Source: Apodemus sylvaticus (lineage: Eukaryota > Chordata > Mammalia > Rodentia > Muridae). From it: a stretch of DNA of 64,000 nt. The notes under the pieces were generated by a model. The model was not told the DNA's origin. It did no database searches and saw only the letters and a program-made list of their open reading frames with translations. Both the position numbers and the translations under genes were made by a program. This document shows, piece after piece, positions 11,471 to 23,790 of this stretch; position 1 is the stretch's first letter; every line of letters begins with the position of its first letter. The stretch is from assembly GCF_947179515.1 (NCBI RefSeq), contig NC_067473.1, positions 79,586,626 through 79,650,625 of the forward strand, given 5' to 3'.

Positions 11471-11759
11471 AGTTGTTTGTGTGTGTGAGGGGGTAGGGGA
11501 CACTCACTGTTGATAGAGGCAGTGCTACCAAGGCAGCACTTTCCAAACCCGAGGCTCCGGTCCTCTTGTGGGTGACGGGGTGGAATAAATATGTGCTTCT
11601 CACAGAGTAAGGGTGAGTACCGCCATAGGCAAAGTTGGTCTGTGTATATCCGCACAAACATATTTCTGTGCATGCCGGACTGACACAGCGTTCCCCAGTC
11701 ACTGGGGATCTCAAGGAAAAAAGCCTTAAAAGCAGCAGACCAGGGGGTAGGCCTGCCTG

Positions 11760-11970
11760 CTGAATATGGCTGCTTTGTGGCACAAGCTAATTAGGATTCT
11801 TGCCAGGTTAGCAATTCAGTTCTAATTAATGAAACATTCTAATTTAACTCCCATCAATGGCGATGCTAAACAAGCAGCTCCCAAGTCCGTGCTGGGAACA
11901 TTTTAAAGCACATTTGTGCTCTCTAGGTTCCCGAAGAAAAATTCTTTAATTAATTATTTAATGGCTGGCC
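11760..11970. promoter_or_regulatory. Candidate conserved non-coding element
   Basis: A repeat-free stretch dense in homeodomain-type cores: gctaattagg (11787), ctaattaatg (11822), taattta (11840) and ttaattaattatttaatgg (11946). This composition is typical of conserved developmental or neural enhancers. It is an inference from motif density only; no conservation data were available. Confidence 0.3.
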
Positions 11971-12564
11971 ATGCACTGGAGGAGAGCAGCCATTAGAAGC
12001 TAGGAAGCTGGGATAAGTGTCTCATTCAGAAATATGCAAATGTCTTGTGACAGGTAGAGAAAGGAGGTCTGATTGTTTCTTAGCTGGCACAGTCTGAAAA
12101 AATATCCGGTACGTCGTCTCCCACTCGCACCCCCTACCAGTTGTCAGTGTAAGCCAGCAGCTTTCTGTCCACTTAGTGTTTTCTGAGCACTTGGAAGTCT
12201 CTGTCTGGGCCATGAGTAGTGGCTAGCCAAGTGTGGCTAATGAGTGCTTGAAACGTGTTCTGTGAAACCAAGGAACTATATTTTTAAATTAATTTAAGAT
12301 TCAGCAGCCAACAATAGGGTAATGAATAAGCTAATCAGGAAAACACAAATACATGGATTCATTTGCCCAATGTTTCAGACTTCAGTGCAAAATACTTTTT
12401 CAATGCAAAATACTTTGGGGAAGTACCCAAACTTAAAACGCAAAATATATCTTATACCCATAGCCCAACTCTAGTTTTATACATGTTTAATGTGCTGTCT
12501 TGATTGACCCATCATGTGAAATTTCTTTTCTTGGAGTAATGTCATCCATGAAAAGTTGCATTCT

Positions 12565-12840
12565 TAAGTGTATTAGCTGCTTTCCTCATTGTGTGACTTT
12601 AACCTGACAAGAGGCAGCTTAAGGGGGAAAGGATTTATTTTGTCTCATAGTCAGTCCATCGTGGACAGAAAGACATTCTGACAGGAACACAAAGTCACAC
12701 TGGATTCTCAGTCAGGAGACAGAGACCCACTTCCTCCAGCTACGTCCCACCCTTAGGCCCGCCCTCTAGTTGGGGACCAAGCATTCAAACACACGAGTGT
12801 CTGTGGGACAGTTCACATTCAAACACATGCGCATGTGGTG
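12565..12840 (-). repeat. Rodent ERVL-type LTR relic
   Basis: Minus-strand copy: 'ttagctgctttcctcattgt' at the left, then 'ggaaaggatttattttgtct' and 'ttggggaccaagcattcaaa' near the right. The same old family recurs at 29320-30110. Confidence 0.65.
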
Positions 12841-15039
12841 GGTCCCATCGGTACCATATGATTTCAGTTCCACCCAGGAACTAAAACAGCCAGGCACCTA
12901 GAACCAGAAAGTAGAACAGGGATTGCAAGGTTTGAGAAAAGGAGACAAGAGAGTTTACACTGACAAGACAAGACGGAAGAAGGCCTGGGTATTGGTCATC
13001 CAACAGAGTGGATGTACTTAACGCCGATCTAGACAATTAGAAACCACTACGACGGCCATTGTATGTATATTAGGCCACAGTTACAAATGTCAAGCTAAAT
13101 ATCTGCCTATGGTACTCCTCCATTCCCAGTACAGCCTCAGATCTGCTACCATTGCTAAGCAAAGAATCCCTAGGCCTAGCCCTGATCCCCCATAGGACCC
13201 CCTCAGGACTCATGACTTCCTCTTGGGGATAACGGTCTCCTGGGGCTCCTTCAGTGCGGCTGCCTCCACCAGCACTCACTCTGTGCCTGGTGGCAAGAGG
13301 CTGGTCTGCAGGCTTGCAGGGCTGGAGCTTGTGCCCCTGTAACTAGGAAACCGTTGCAGAATGTCTAGACAAGGAGGGAGGAAGTTGCATGGGAGAAAGG
13401 GGCTTTGTTCCCAAGCTCAGGGAGGAGTTATTGAAAACGTGAATGCCCTGAGTCTGGGCAGGGGGTTCTTTGTGTGACTGCCAAACTGCCCTGGCCCTTT
13501 ATCTCCGCCAAGCTAGAGTGACCCTCGTCAGTCACCTCAGCCAATAGTAAGAAAGCCTTGAGTTACTGGAGAGGAAGAAAATGACTGTCTGTATGAAGAA
13601 CAGCTTGTTAGTGTTGTGCATACAATTGTGCAAACTGTCTCTCCTTATACAAGGAGCGAAAGCCAGTGGCCAGTGGGTCTTCTCCACTCTCTGAGGAACT
13701 TGGAATTCAAAGCTGTGAAACAGTACTTTCTAGGGAAGCAAAGGAATGATTTTATGGATTGATAAATTCACCTTTAAAATTACTGACATCCCTGCTGAAT
13801 TGAAAATCGGACGAATGATACTCATTCATAAACTGAATCTTCTGTCGTGGCTTTGCTATTGAAATAAGAAGGAAAGGTGAAGTGCCTGGGGAAAGATTTC
13901 CCTAAATATTGGAGTGTGAGCTATCTCAGACTCAGCAAGAGTCTGGACAAGAGAGGACAGTTTTTACATGTTGCTTTGGAGTTTGGGAGATGAGAGCACA
14001 AAACTCCACAGTCAGGGGTGCCTGATCCTAGTAGCCACGGCATTCATGGAGGGGCGGCTACCAAAAAAGACCTTAGAAGGCGTTAACTAAGTGTGCCAGC
14101 TCTCCAACAATGAAAAGAAAAAAACCAACTCACAACAATAGAGGAACTGTTCTGGCTCTCCATTTCCCAGCTTGGGAGGCCCTGGCTCCTGGGCTACAGA
14201 GCCCACAGTTTCTGGGCCCATGATTAAGTTTATAGCAGGCAGGGTTGCTTACTTCCTGATTGAAATTGGGGAAAAAAGAGAGGACGGGGCTGCCGCATGA
14301 AGGACACATTCTCCCGGTGACCTGTGACGCCCCACCAGGCTCACCCTTAAATATTCCATTATCCCTCAGTAGTGCCACAGGCTGAGGACCAAGTCTTCAT
14401 TTAACAAGGGAGAGTCCGGGGAATATTCTGGGCATGAACTATAGTGTAACAGTAGCAGGCTATGAGCCTAACTCACCTCAAATCTCAGCCTGGCCCTCTT
14501 CTAGGAGATAATTAGGGTTCGTGAACTCTTCCCAACTTGTGGTAAGAGCTAGAGGAGACCCGCCAGAGCTTAAACAGTGCCTCTGGGAACATCTGCCCCT
14601 AACAGTTAATTGCTGGGTCATCTGAGCCAGTCTCCAGCTAGCATGCTTCCCAGAAGGGCACTATAGGCCTCTGGACTCGTTGGTTTGGGCTGAATATTGC
14701 CCTTCAGAATCCTGAATTTACAGCTTACATTTGAAGACAGACATACAGATGTTTGGCCTCTTCTGACAACTCAAGAGGTCTGGCAAGACCTATTCATTTC
14801 CTGCATGGCTCTAAGATTGGAACCGGGTGGGAGAGGCAGGCCCCAAGCCCCTCCTACATCATCCCAGTCTGGGGCCTGCCAAAAGATCAGCAAGATGAGA
14901 TTTGTGCAACTGTATTCTTTTTCCAAGGTCTGCCTAGCCTAGCCCTGAAGGCCCATGTGCACCAGACAGACATGCTGTAGAGACACAAAGATCCTGTTTC
15001 CTATCCTGACTCTATTGACTAATTCTAAACAGTGTCATT

Positions 15040-15160
15040 TGGAAATGGAAACAATCCCTATACATAGAATAGCACACAGGTTTATGAGAGATGTCATAGA
15101 AAATTGCTAGCACTGTGGCTGCATACAGTGGGCACTCAATAGACATTTACTTCCTATCTC
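15040..15160 (+). repeat. MIR SINE
   Basis: Ends in 'cagtgggcactcaatagaca', the MIR 3' end, preceded by a matching core. Ancient. Confidence 0.65.
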
Positions 15161-15489
15161 CTACTATTAGGGCTGATGCACTAATACTACCAGTGGATAG
15201 TACCTTGATCATCACATAGACTCCTATTCCAAAATGCAACTTAAGCACACTGACTGTTTACTAACAAACACATGTGTGTGTTTAAGAGATAACACACCCA
15301 GCAATTACAATGAGTCACTTACCTGAATCCTAATTTAATTAAATCATACGAAAGTCTTGTAAGGCAATTGGGCTAACATGGACAATGAGTAGATATTTGA
15401 TAGATCAAGGAATGGTTGGCAATGTCCTACACAGATCATGATGCTGTGATGACTTTCATTTAAAAACAAATGGTTTTTAGAAGCCCGTG

Positions 15490-15630
15490 TCTTGTGTAGG
15501 TGTAATAGCCCCAGTAGCCCCAGTTACTAGAAAGATGGAGCTGAACAGATCATTCAAAAGTTTGAGATTATGCTGGGGAATATGGCAAGACTATGAAAGA
15601 GAAAAGAAAGAAGATAAAAAGAAAATCCTC
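15490..15630 (+). repeat. Degraded B1/ID-like SINE
   Basis: B1-like order of blocks (agttactagaaagatggagc, agtttgagattatgctgggg) ending in a purine-rich tail. Confidence 0.45.
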
Positions 15631-15842
15631 ATCTAAAAGGCACGTACTTTTAAAGACACACACTATGTAAAATGCTATAAAGGGAATCATTCAGGATGAA
15701 GAGGAAGGGCTCGGAGGGGACGAGACCGTTTGAGATAAAAGCTGAGCTGGGTGATGGGCAGGAGTGTGAGGTCTGCTCTGCCGCACCCTTTCCTTTTGCA
15801 GATACTTGGCTTTTCCTGTAAAAAGCTACATTTCCAGAGTAA

Positions 15843-15945
15843 GGCTGGCTGGCGGTGCACGCCTGTGACCCCAGCACTTGGGAGACTGAGACAGGAAGAT
15901 CGCAGGTTAGAGGTGACATGATGAGATCCTGTCTCAAGGGTCCAA
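15843..15945 (+). repeat. B1 SINE (short)
   Basis: 'gcacgcctgtgaccccagca' and 'gagatcctgtctcaag' mark an old B1 or proto-B1. Confidence 0.75.
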
Positions 15946-16149
15946 ATCACAGATATATAAAAGCAAAGCACATGCTCAGAACTCTTTAAAGGTTAGAGGT
16001 CACACTGGGCTGATCTACCAGAAGGGGAGGTTTCTTAGAGTGTCTACTCATAATGCCATGGTGTCTCAGAAAGGAATGCTGGGACAGGAAGGACTTTAGT
16101 TTGTCTTGGAATGTTCATATACTATGGGAACATATGATATACACATATA

Positions 16150-16153
<4 letters not shown>

Positions 16154-16188
<35 letters not shown>
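16154..16188. repeat. (CA)n microsatellite
   Basis: About 17 CA units. Confidence 0.97.
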
Positions 16189-16639
16189 AATGCAAAAAGC
16201 ATACATTATTCAGGGCCTCAGAAAATCTGGATCAACTTGACCTAGCTGTAACTCCTATGCTTCCTCAAATACAGCCACTTGCATAACAATCAAGTAACAT
16301 TTTTACAACATGAAATTGGCTATCTATATGTCAGCAAAAGTTAGAAAATACACATGGGGAAAAGCTACTAAAATGAATAGCATTCACACAACTGCGAATA
16401 GGACATCATTTAAATCCTTGTTATCTAAGAAGGTGCTGAAATGTAAAGAAGTGGGTGGGGTGGGGTGAGGTGGTCCACGGTCATCAGGGCTGTAGCCAAC
16501 GCTCTGTGTATTTTCCCCACACATTTTCAATTTTCCCACATGACTACAAAAATTATGCATCAAAAAAAGTTTTAAATGAAACAGTTGCAACCACAGTAAT
16601 TTGTCTTTCAGATTACCACAGCTGATGATCGTGGCCCTG

Positions 16640-16890
16640 TAATGGGGCAGACACTCTGATGGCACCCCGTGAGCTACAGACAACACTGGCCGCTCTCCCA
16701 GAGGACTCAGGTTCAGTTCCCAGCACCCACACAGAGGCTCACAAATGTCTGTAACTCCAGCTCTGTGGAATACAATGCCCTTCTCTGGTTTCTGATGGTA
16801 CTGCACACACTCAGTGCACAGACATACATGTAGGCAAAATGTATACAAAACACATACACATAACAAAAATAAATACACATATACAAAACA
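16640..16890 (+). repeat. B3-type SINE
   Basis: tRNA-like end, 'ggttcagttcccagcaccca', the 'tctgtaactccagctctgtg' block and an A-rich tail with CA/TA repeats. Diverged. Confidence 0.8.
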
Positions 16891-17639
16891 CAAATCAATA
16901 ATGACTTTTAAAAGGCTTCTAAAGTGAAGGGAAGGAGAGAAATAAATTCAATACGACCTTTTTTAAAAATTTAATCTAGGAAGAAGTAGACAATTTAAGT
17001 AGGACCCAGGCCAGAGAGGTAAGATGAATGTTGTCAAATCAAGTTCATTGTAAGGAAGATGTTCCTATATGTGGCAGGTTGGAAAGTAATTTCCCATCTT
17101 TCAAAGGGGATGGGGGAGGGAGAGGAGGAGAGAGGGAAAGAATTCAAGATGTCACTGTCACCAGTGAGGAATACGGTGTCAGGGTGATTTCTTTTATAGC
17201 TTCATGAAGGTTGTTTGAGAAAGACAGACAGACCTACAATCTGGAATCTGTGCTTGTATATATTAAATTCTTCATATGTAACTTGGAGCACAATGTCCAC
17301 CTTGTACAGTTATATGCAGATCATTTGGAATAAAAATCCACTAAGAAAAAGACTGCCCTAAGAACAGAGTCCTAGTGCAAAGGGAGGAAAAGTGCTCTCT
17401 CAAGAGAGCAGAGGCCCATGGCCATCGCCAAGAGCATGCCCCACAGGACACGCTGCCTGCAGCCGCAATGAGAGGCACCCCCGGGGCCCTTTCATCCCCC
17501 TCTGGTCTCCTTTCCAACAGTGCTGTCACTGTGTGCACTAATTTGGCAGGCTGCTTAGAATCATGACCTTCCTGTCCCACCATCTGTCTTTCTCTCCGTC
17601 TAAACAATGCACCGTCTATTCTAATCTTTGCCATTAATG

Positions 17640-18420
17640 TGATTTGAAATGTACCTGTAATTCTGGAAACTGGGGCTTTAAAAGAATCCTCCCTACTGTT
17701 ATTAAAATGGAAGCTTATGATTTATCTCTCACTGTAAAGCAAATGACTTAAATATCCACTTTCTACAAAAGAAATAAAATTATAATTATTGTATAAATAA
17801 GCACAAATCTGAAATGAGATGATTTTACAACCAGAAAAATGAAATTTAAAACTTCTTATAATTATCCATTAGTGCTGGAGCTGTTTATTGAGTTTTTATC
17901 ATTAGCAAATTTTTCCAATGTTATTATCAAAAAGTAACCTACATGCTACATGTGTATATATTAGTATTATGTAAGCACAAATATACATGTGTACACATAC
18001 ATGCATATAAATACAAGCATATATGATGGCAGGTATGTACAAAGACAGAAAGACAGGAAGGGACCTGGAAGGATTAGAATGTAACTCAGAGTTGAGCAGA
18101 AATAGAAACCTTACATCACTTTATCTGGTTTTGCAGCCCGAATATTTTTTATAGTAAGGTCATTTTCCTTTATTGGCATTTTGATTTCTTAAAATCTGAT
18201 TACTTCAATGAGTAAGAAGGAAGGACGCTTTAACAGATTCCATTAATATTTCAGGTCACTGGGTCACTGCTGAGTATAATCAAAAAGTACACAAGGGCCT
18301 CAAGAACATACACGGCTCTTGATCGCTGCATTTTAATTAGCAATCTTCAGACAGAGGAATTGCCAAAATATATTTTGAGCATCTAACCACTGAGCTCAGG
18401 GGAAATAAAGCTGAGGTGTT
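17640..18420. promoter_or_regulatory. AT-rich, repeat-free block; possible regulatory DNA
   Basis: Nearly 800 bp in Scrn1 intron 1 with no recognisable repeat beyond short TA/CA steps (17950-18020). It contains several homeobox-like cores, e.g. ttttaattagcaatcttc (18331). Composition is compatible with conserved non-coding DNA, but that is inference. Confidence 0.2.
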
Positions 18421-19149
18421 CTCAAGGTCTTTGTCTTCCGAAGAAGAGGTGTGCTGTGCGTGACCAGAGAGGAAGGGAGTAACCTGATTTCAACAACGAC
18501 CAAATCCCTGGGGAGTTTTCACATCATCTCCATCACCACAGGGAGATCCAGGTTAAGCATACAATCAGTAAGATCAGAAGAGTCACCTCAAACTCCTTCT
18601 CCTGGGTTCAGGTGGGGCTTGGCTACCATCTTGTCATCCTGACAGGAAGACTAAAGAAATGTAAGGGCCTGAGTGAGGTTGTGGAGTAATGCAGAGGAAC
18701 GGAGGAGGCAGGCAGATAGACTGATGCACACCTGTGCCTTCCTACCTTCTGGGACCTCAAGGATCTCTCCTGCTACAGAGGGAATGGGAACCTGGGGCCT
18801 TGGCGACAGCACCAACAGGACCTTCCGAACCACGCCCAAGAGCCACTGAGAGCAAAGTCCCATATAAGGCTCAGATGGAGAACAGGTATGGAGGGCGGGG
18901 TTCAGGATGTAGAGGTATATGCCTAGCCCTCGGTGAGAGGCTGAAGTGCTAGGCTGAGGCTGATCAGAGATGAGCGAAACTCTAAGATTTTCTGTGGACA
19001 GTGGAGAAGCTCTGAAGGGCAGGGTATGCTCCGGTTGGTTCTTGGTTTTAAACATCCAGTGTTACTCAGAGCCATTAGCCCTCCCTAAATGAATCTGTGG
19101 GTTCAACATGGCAGCAATCAAGATATAAATGGGTTTTAGGAGAATGTGT

Positions 19150-19240
19150 TCAAATGATCTTGAGGGTTTGAGGGCTCAGTGGGGGAGTGCATGCTCAGAG
19201 CCCTGTTTGAGTTCCCAGCTCATCCCCCAAATTTAGAAAA
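19150..19240 (+). repeat. ID-like SINE
   Basis: 'gagggctcagtgggggagtg' resembles the ID A-box region, and 'ctgtttgagttcccagctc' the B-box region; a short A-rich tail follows. Confidence 0.6.
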
Positions 19241-19264
19241 GAATGGGGGGGTCACTGACAGAAA

Positions 19265-19360
19265 AGTCTCAGAAGTGGGTCTAGCCCTACCTGATATTAA
19301 ACTATATTACAAAATTGTAATTGATATCAAGATGGTTTGACATTATACAAAAGAGAACAA
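19265..19360 (+). repeat. Ancient L1 ORF2 fragment
   Basis: 'ctacctgatattaaactata' and 'attgatatcaagatggtttg' match the ORF2 region that reads 'ctacagtaatcaa...acagcatggtactgg' in L1. Confidence 0.45.
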
Positions 19361-19614
19361 GAGTGGAGGGTTCCGAAACGTGGTCATGCAAGGTGATGCA
19401 GCCTGTTTGAAACTGAGGAAAAGGATGTTTTAGATAGTCTGATATCATTGACTGTAGGTTATAAAGACAAAGACTAAATCTGTCCCAGCCCCCAACTTGC
19501 TTCTATCTAAAATAAGCTACTAAAATTCAAATTGTTAGCTGTTTTATAACATCATAAAATTACAAAACATCTGGATGCATATTAAAAGTAACATTAAGGA
19601 CAAAAATGCCTACT

Positions 19615-19995
19615 AAGTGTTTTAGTTTCATCTCAGTTGCTGTGATAAAAATACTCTGACTAAAATGACTAAATAATAAGGGTTTATATTCTACCTACGA
19701 TTCTAGGTTATAGCCAGTCATATGGGAGAAGGGGAGGCAGGAACTTGAAGCAGGCAGTCACATGCAGACTGCAGTACTCAGCTTAATTTTTCCATTCTTA
19801 CATAGTTCAGAACCCGAACCTAGGGAATGGTGCCACCCACAATGGACTGCATCTTCCCATATCACTCAAGGTATTAAGACAATCTTCCACAGAATTGTCC
19901 ACAGGCAAACCTAATCTAGACAATCCTTCATTGAGACTCTCTTCCCAGCTGATTCTAGGTTATGTCAAGTTGACTATTAAAACTATCACAGACAT
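19615..19995 (-). repeat. Rodent ERVL-type LTR relic
   Basis: Minus-strand copy of the family that has 'gttgctgtgataaaaatact' at one end and 'ggttatgtcaagttgactat' at the other. Related to the LTRs of the intact element at 49175-51111. Confidence 0.75.
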
Positions 19996-20084
19996 AAGCA
20001 AAAATAAATAAAATCAATATGAAATGGGAAAATATTACTGACTTATTTATAACATAACTCAAAGTTTACATGACAAAAATTTAA

Positions 20085-20345
20085 AATATCATATTGGGAA
20101 ACACATTTGTAGCAACCATCAAAAAAGTTAACTTTCCTAATGTATAAAGAATTCTTATCAATCAATAAGAAAAACTCACTTCTAAAAAGACAATATCCAA
20201 AGTCTAGAAATGCTAGATCAATGAATATAAAGTCAAAATATGTACTAAAAATATGCAATTGTACCCATGACTGAAGAACTATAACTGAAGTATCATTTTC
20301 TCATAAGAAGTTACAAAGTTTTTAAAATTTGATAATATTCAGTCT
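20085..20345 (+). repeat. Ancient L1 ORF2 fragment
   Basis: 'taatgtataaagaattctta' plus 'tcaatcaataagaaaaactc' is the ORF2 stretch equivalent to bases 60-130 of this window, strongly mutated. Confidence 0.65.
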
Positions 20346-20839
20346 TGACAAGGGAATGAGGAAAGTAACTGAATAGTTTTGTCAAATCTAACTTACTTCA
20401 TTTTAATTTAAAGCTATAAATCGCACCTTGGATATGCCCATCAATCTATTGTACAGTGTAAATGACCGTCTTCCCTCGACGGCAGTTCCCTGGAATCTCA
20501 CTACTCTGTAGTTCGCTGCACTAAAGGAAAGACCTGGTGTCAGTGCTGTGCTTGCAGCTCTGTGTCTCTCTGCTTGTTCATTGTACCATCATCCCATGGT
20601 TCTAAAACATGGGAGACAAGAGCAGCAAAGAACCAAGAAGGTACCAGGTACAGGAAGTGGCAAAATGGCAGATTGCAAGAAAAGAAACTGTTCTCTCAAT
20701 TAAAATGCTCAGGCCCTATGTGCAGTCTGTTACAGACTTCAGACTTTAACCCACACAGCCTTGAATATAGTGAGTGCAAGAATGAAACCGTCAGCATCCA
20801 TGCAATCAGTAAGAGTAGTCAATGTGAAGTTGGTAGATT

Positions 20840-20960
20840 CTCGTTTTTTTTTTTTTCAAAGGAGGAAAGAAATGAGTGACTTGCTGAAGGACATATTACT
20901 TGTTAGAGCAGAGCCAATGACCCTAACTTCAGGCTAAGACTCTTTCTGCACTGGGCAGCA
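20840..20960 (-). repeat. Possible MIR SINE
   Basis: 'gagtgacttgctgaaggaca' with the following text resembles reverse MIR core ('acttgcccaaggtcaca'). Weak. Confidence 0.35.
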
Positions 20961-21182
20961 TTCCCCTCATGTGGACAGGAGAACACAGCCAGCTCAGGAT
21001 GGGCAAGTTAGACTTAGAATGACACAGGAGTGTTAACAGTCCATCCCTGTTAACTACAATCTGCCAACACTCACTCCAGGGGCTCCAAGTCAAAGGTCAC
21101 TGCATAGTCTGCTTATTCAGTTTCAAAATGTACCATATGGTTGGGCCAGAGCTGAGTGATAGTTTATGATTGATGGGCAGTT

Positions 21183-21545
21183 GTGCTTGTCAACTTGACA
21201 TAACCCAGATCACCTGGGAAGAGTCTCATTGAAGAATTGGGTTGGCCTATGCTCATATCCACGGGAGAGTACCTTAAGAAAATTTAGTGATGTGAGAAGA
21301 CGCAGCCCAGCGTGGTGGCACCATTCTCTAGACAAGGGTCCCCGCATTGTGTAAGAGTGCCAAGGTCAAGCTGAGCACTGTAGCCAGTGAGCATGCGCAT
21401 CCCTCGGCTCTGGGCTGCGGATGCGATGGATGTGAGCAGTCGTTTCAAGATGGCACCATTTCGACCTCCCCGCGCCATTTATGCCCTATGTTGGTTTTCA
21501 TCAGGGCACATTAATCACAATGAAAATGAAACTAGATCAGAGCCC
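21183..21545 (+). repeat. Rodent ERVL-type LTR relic
   Basis: Starts 'tgcttgtcaacttgacataa', continues with 'ggtggcaccattctctagac' and 'gtaagagtgccaaggtcaag', and fades near 21545. The orientation is opposite to Scrn1. Confidence 0.7.
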
Positions 21546-21607
21546 TTGCCAATGCACACAAGGCTCTGGGTTTGAGTCCCATGCCAGAAAAAAAAAAAAA
21601 AAACCAA

Positions 21608-21611
<4 letters not shown>

Positions 21612-21683
<72 letters not shown>

Positions 21684-21790
21684 AGAGGGAGAGAGGGAGA
21701 GGGAGAGACAGAGAGAGAGAGCGAGGGAGAGAGATAGAGAGAGAGGGAGAGAGGCAGAGGGAGAGAGAGGCAGAGGGAGAGAGAGGAGAG
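21612..21790. repeat. Long (GA)n / GGGAGA purine tract
   Basis: About 180 bp of uninterrupted purines apart from a few C/T bases: pure GA first, then GGGAGA and GGCAGA variants. Sense-strand A-run at 21589-21602 precedes it. Mirror-symmetric purine runs of this kind can form triplex (H-DNA). Confidence 0.97.
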
Positions 21791-21877
21791 AAAAATATCT
21801 CCTAACTGAGGTGTTTATGTCCACCATATAGTTCCCTCTCATCTAGTGTCATCAATCACTCACTCCCTTCAGTCTCC

Positions 21878-21955
21878 CTCCTCCTCCTCCTCCTCCTCCT
21901 CCTCCTCCTCCTCCTCCTCCTCCTCCTCCTCCTCCTTCTCCTCCTTCTCCTCCTG
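21878..21955. repeat. (CCT)n trinucleotide repeat
   Basis: About 25 CCT units with a few TTC steps at the right end, only about 90 bp from the GA tract and of opposite purine strand. Confidence 0.97.
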
Positions 21956-22059
21956 TTTCTTTATACCCAGTGTTACAAGCAGTATCAAGAGCCTCTTGCC
22001 AAGCTCCACTTCCTGATAATGGCCCAGACCAATACTGCCCAACAATAATTCAAGACAGA

Positions 22060-22320
22060 TATGAACCATGTACACAAGTTTAATATTGTCCAGTAACTAT
22101 ATTTTAAAAGGCAAAGAAAAGCTGGTGAACATTTTAAAATCATATTTTATTTGATCTAATATATATTATATACATCAATACCCTAGCAATATAAAAATTA
22201 ACTTAAATTTATTTTAAATCCTTTTTCACATCAATTTTTGAGATCTGGTGCAAATTTTACACTCACAAGGCATCTCTTTCTAGGCTAGCCACGTTTTAAT
22301 GGCTTAAAAGGCCCAGAGTC
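22060..22320 (+). repeat. Ancient mammalian repeat (family not resolved)
   Basis: 'gaaccatgtacacaagttta', 'tgtccagtaactatatttta' and 'ggctagccacgttttaatgg' match an old repeat shared among mammals. A related piece is probably at 12215-12300. Confidence 0.45.
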
Positions 22321-22417
22321 AGTGCCTTCCATAGAGCAAACAGTGGTGAGGTCTTTATATCCTATTTGCTTACTTCTATGTTTATTGTTCTCCAACACAT
22401 ACAAACATCATGCACGT

Positions 22418-22446
22418 CTGTCTGTCTGTCTGTCTGTATGTCTGTT
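22418..22446. repeat. (TCTG)n microsatellite
   Basis: About seven TCTG units. Confidence 0.9.
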
Positions 22447-22454
22447 CATTGCAT

Positions 22455-22545
22455 TGCTGAAGATGGAACCCAGGAGACGGAACCCAGGGCTTGGAACACA
22501 CAAGGCGAGAGCTCTGCTCCTGAACTACACTCCCAAGTCTGTGCT
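22455..22545 (-). repeat. ID-like SINE
   Basis: Minus strand: 'gatggaacccaggagacgga', 'gagctctgctcctgaactac' and 'cccaag' fit a reversed ID/tRNA-like SINE. Confidence 0.6.
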
Positions 22546-22581
22546 TTAGTTTTGTTTCCAGGTTAGTTGTTTGCTTGTTTG

Positions 22582-22700
22582 GAGACTGAATCTCACTATA
22601 GAGCTCTGGCTGTCCTGGATCTCACTGTGTAGACCAGGCTGGCCTCAGACTCATGGAAATCCACTGCTTCACCCTTCTGAATGCTGAAGTTAAAGCCAGA
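22582..22700 (-). repeat. B1 SINE
   Basis: 'ctgtgtagaccaggctggcc' on the plus strand marks a reversed B1. Truncated and old. Confidence 0.8.
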
Positions 22701-23721
22701 CCTGAGCTCTGGATGCTCATTTGTAAAAGTTATCATTTTCAGTTTCTTCGTGTCTTCACATCCACGTTCTAATGCCAACAGCAGTTTTAGGCGGGACATC
22801 TGCCTTAGTTAGCTGCATCTGCCTTCACTAGAGTTTCTCTCTCCAGACCTGGCTCCTGTCTGCCCCATTCCCCACCTCCTGCTACCCTCTTCTCTGTGGT
22901 AATTGTCTGTGAATGCAGAATGGCAGATTTTCCATCCCCTCACCTCCCAACAAAACTCTAACCCATGCAGAGGCCCCAGCTCTGCTCTCAAAGACCTGGG
23001 GTCACTGGTTCACAACTAAAATTCAAGTTTTATAAAAACCCAGCTTCTAAACAGCACTGGAGTTATTTCAAACCAGGCCTGTCATTCACTTGTACATAAA
23101 AGGCGCCTAGCCCACTTTGTTTCTTAGCAAGATAAACTTATCTAAGAGTTGTCTGTCAATACAAGACAAGCTACCAGTTTTTCAGAGGAGATATTTCCCA
23201 CCTCAAAGATTTGGTTACAACAAAAGTTGTGGTTCTTATGTAGAGATGCAATTTTATCACTAGAAAAGGTTGAGCTGAGCCTAAGGTGGACACCTTCATG
23301 CAGTCAGTTAAATGGGCCTGTGGGGAGGAGGGAGGAGGGGGAGGGAGGAGGGGGAGGGGGTCCCTTAAACACCTGAGTTTTTAAATCTGTTTAATATGGA
23401 TTTAAAGCTTCCCTTTGCTCAGATAGTCAGGGCAAACCTGCTCTCCCCTTTAGACTTGATAAGGTGGCACTCTGAGGAGGAAAGCTGCAGGCGGCCTCCT
23501 CCTCAGCTGCAGCCATAGGGATGACCTGAGTCGTCCATCCACCCTGCAATGCAACCTTCTGCTGTCTGTGGCAAGCCTGCTCAGTTCCTTCCAGCTCCCT
23601 ACACCTAACCCTCAGAGACAGCTTCCGCTCTGTTCAATCATCCCCAAGGCACCTGCCTCCTCGCACACTTCCTCTTTCCTAAAAGACAAGATGGCTGGCA
23701 GCCCTGCAGTAAAAGCTGCTT

Positions 23722-23726
<5 letters not shown>

Positions 23727-23788
<62 letters not shown>
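23727..23788. repeat. (TG)n(AG)n compound microsatellite
   Basis: About 10 TG units directly followed by about 21 GA units. Confidence 0.97.

Positions 23789-23790
<2 letters not shown>

Noticed and set aside
21481..21842. Arg-Glu and Ser-Leu repeat frames
   Set aside because: Translation of the GA tract on both strands.
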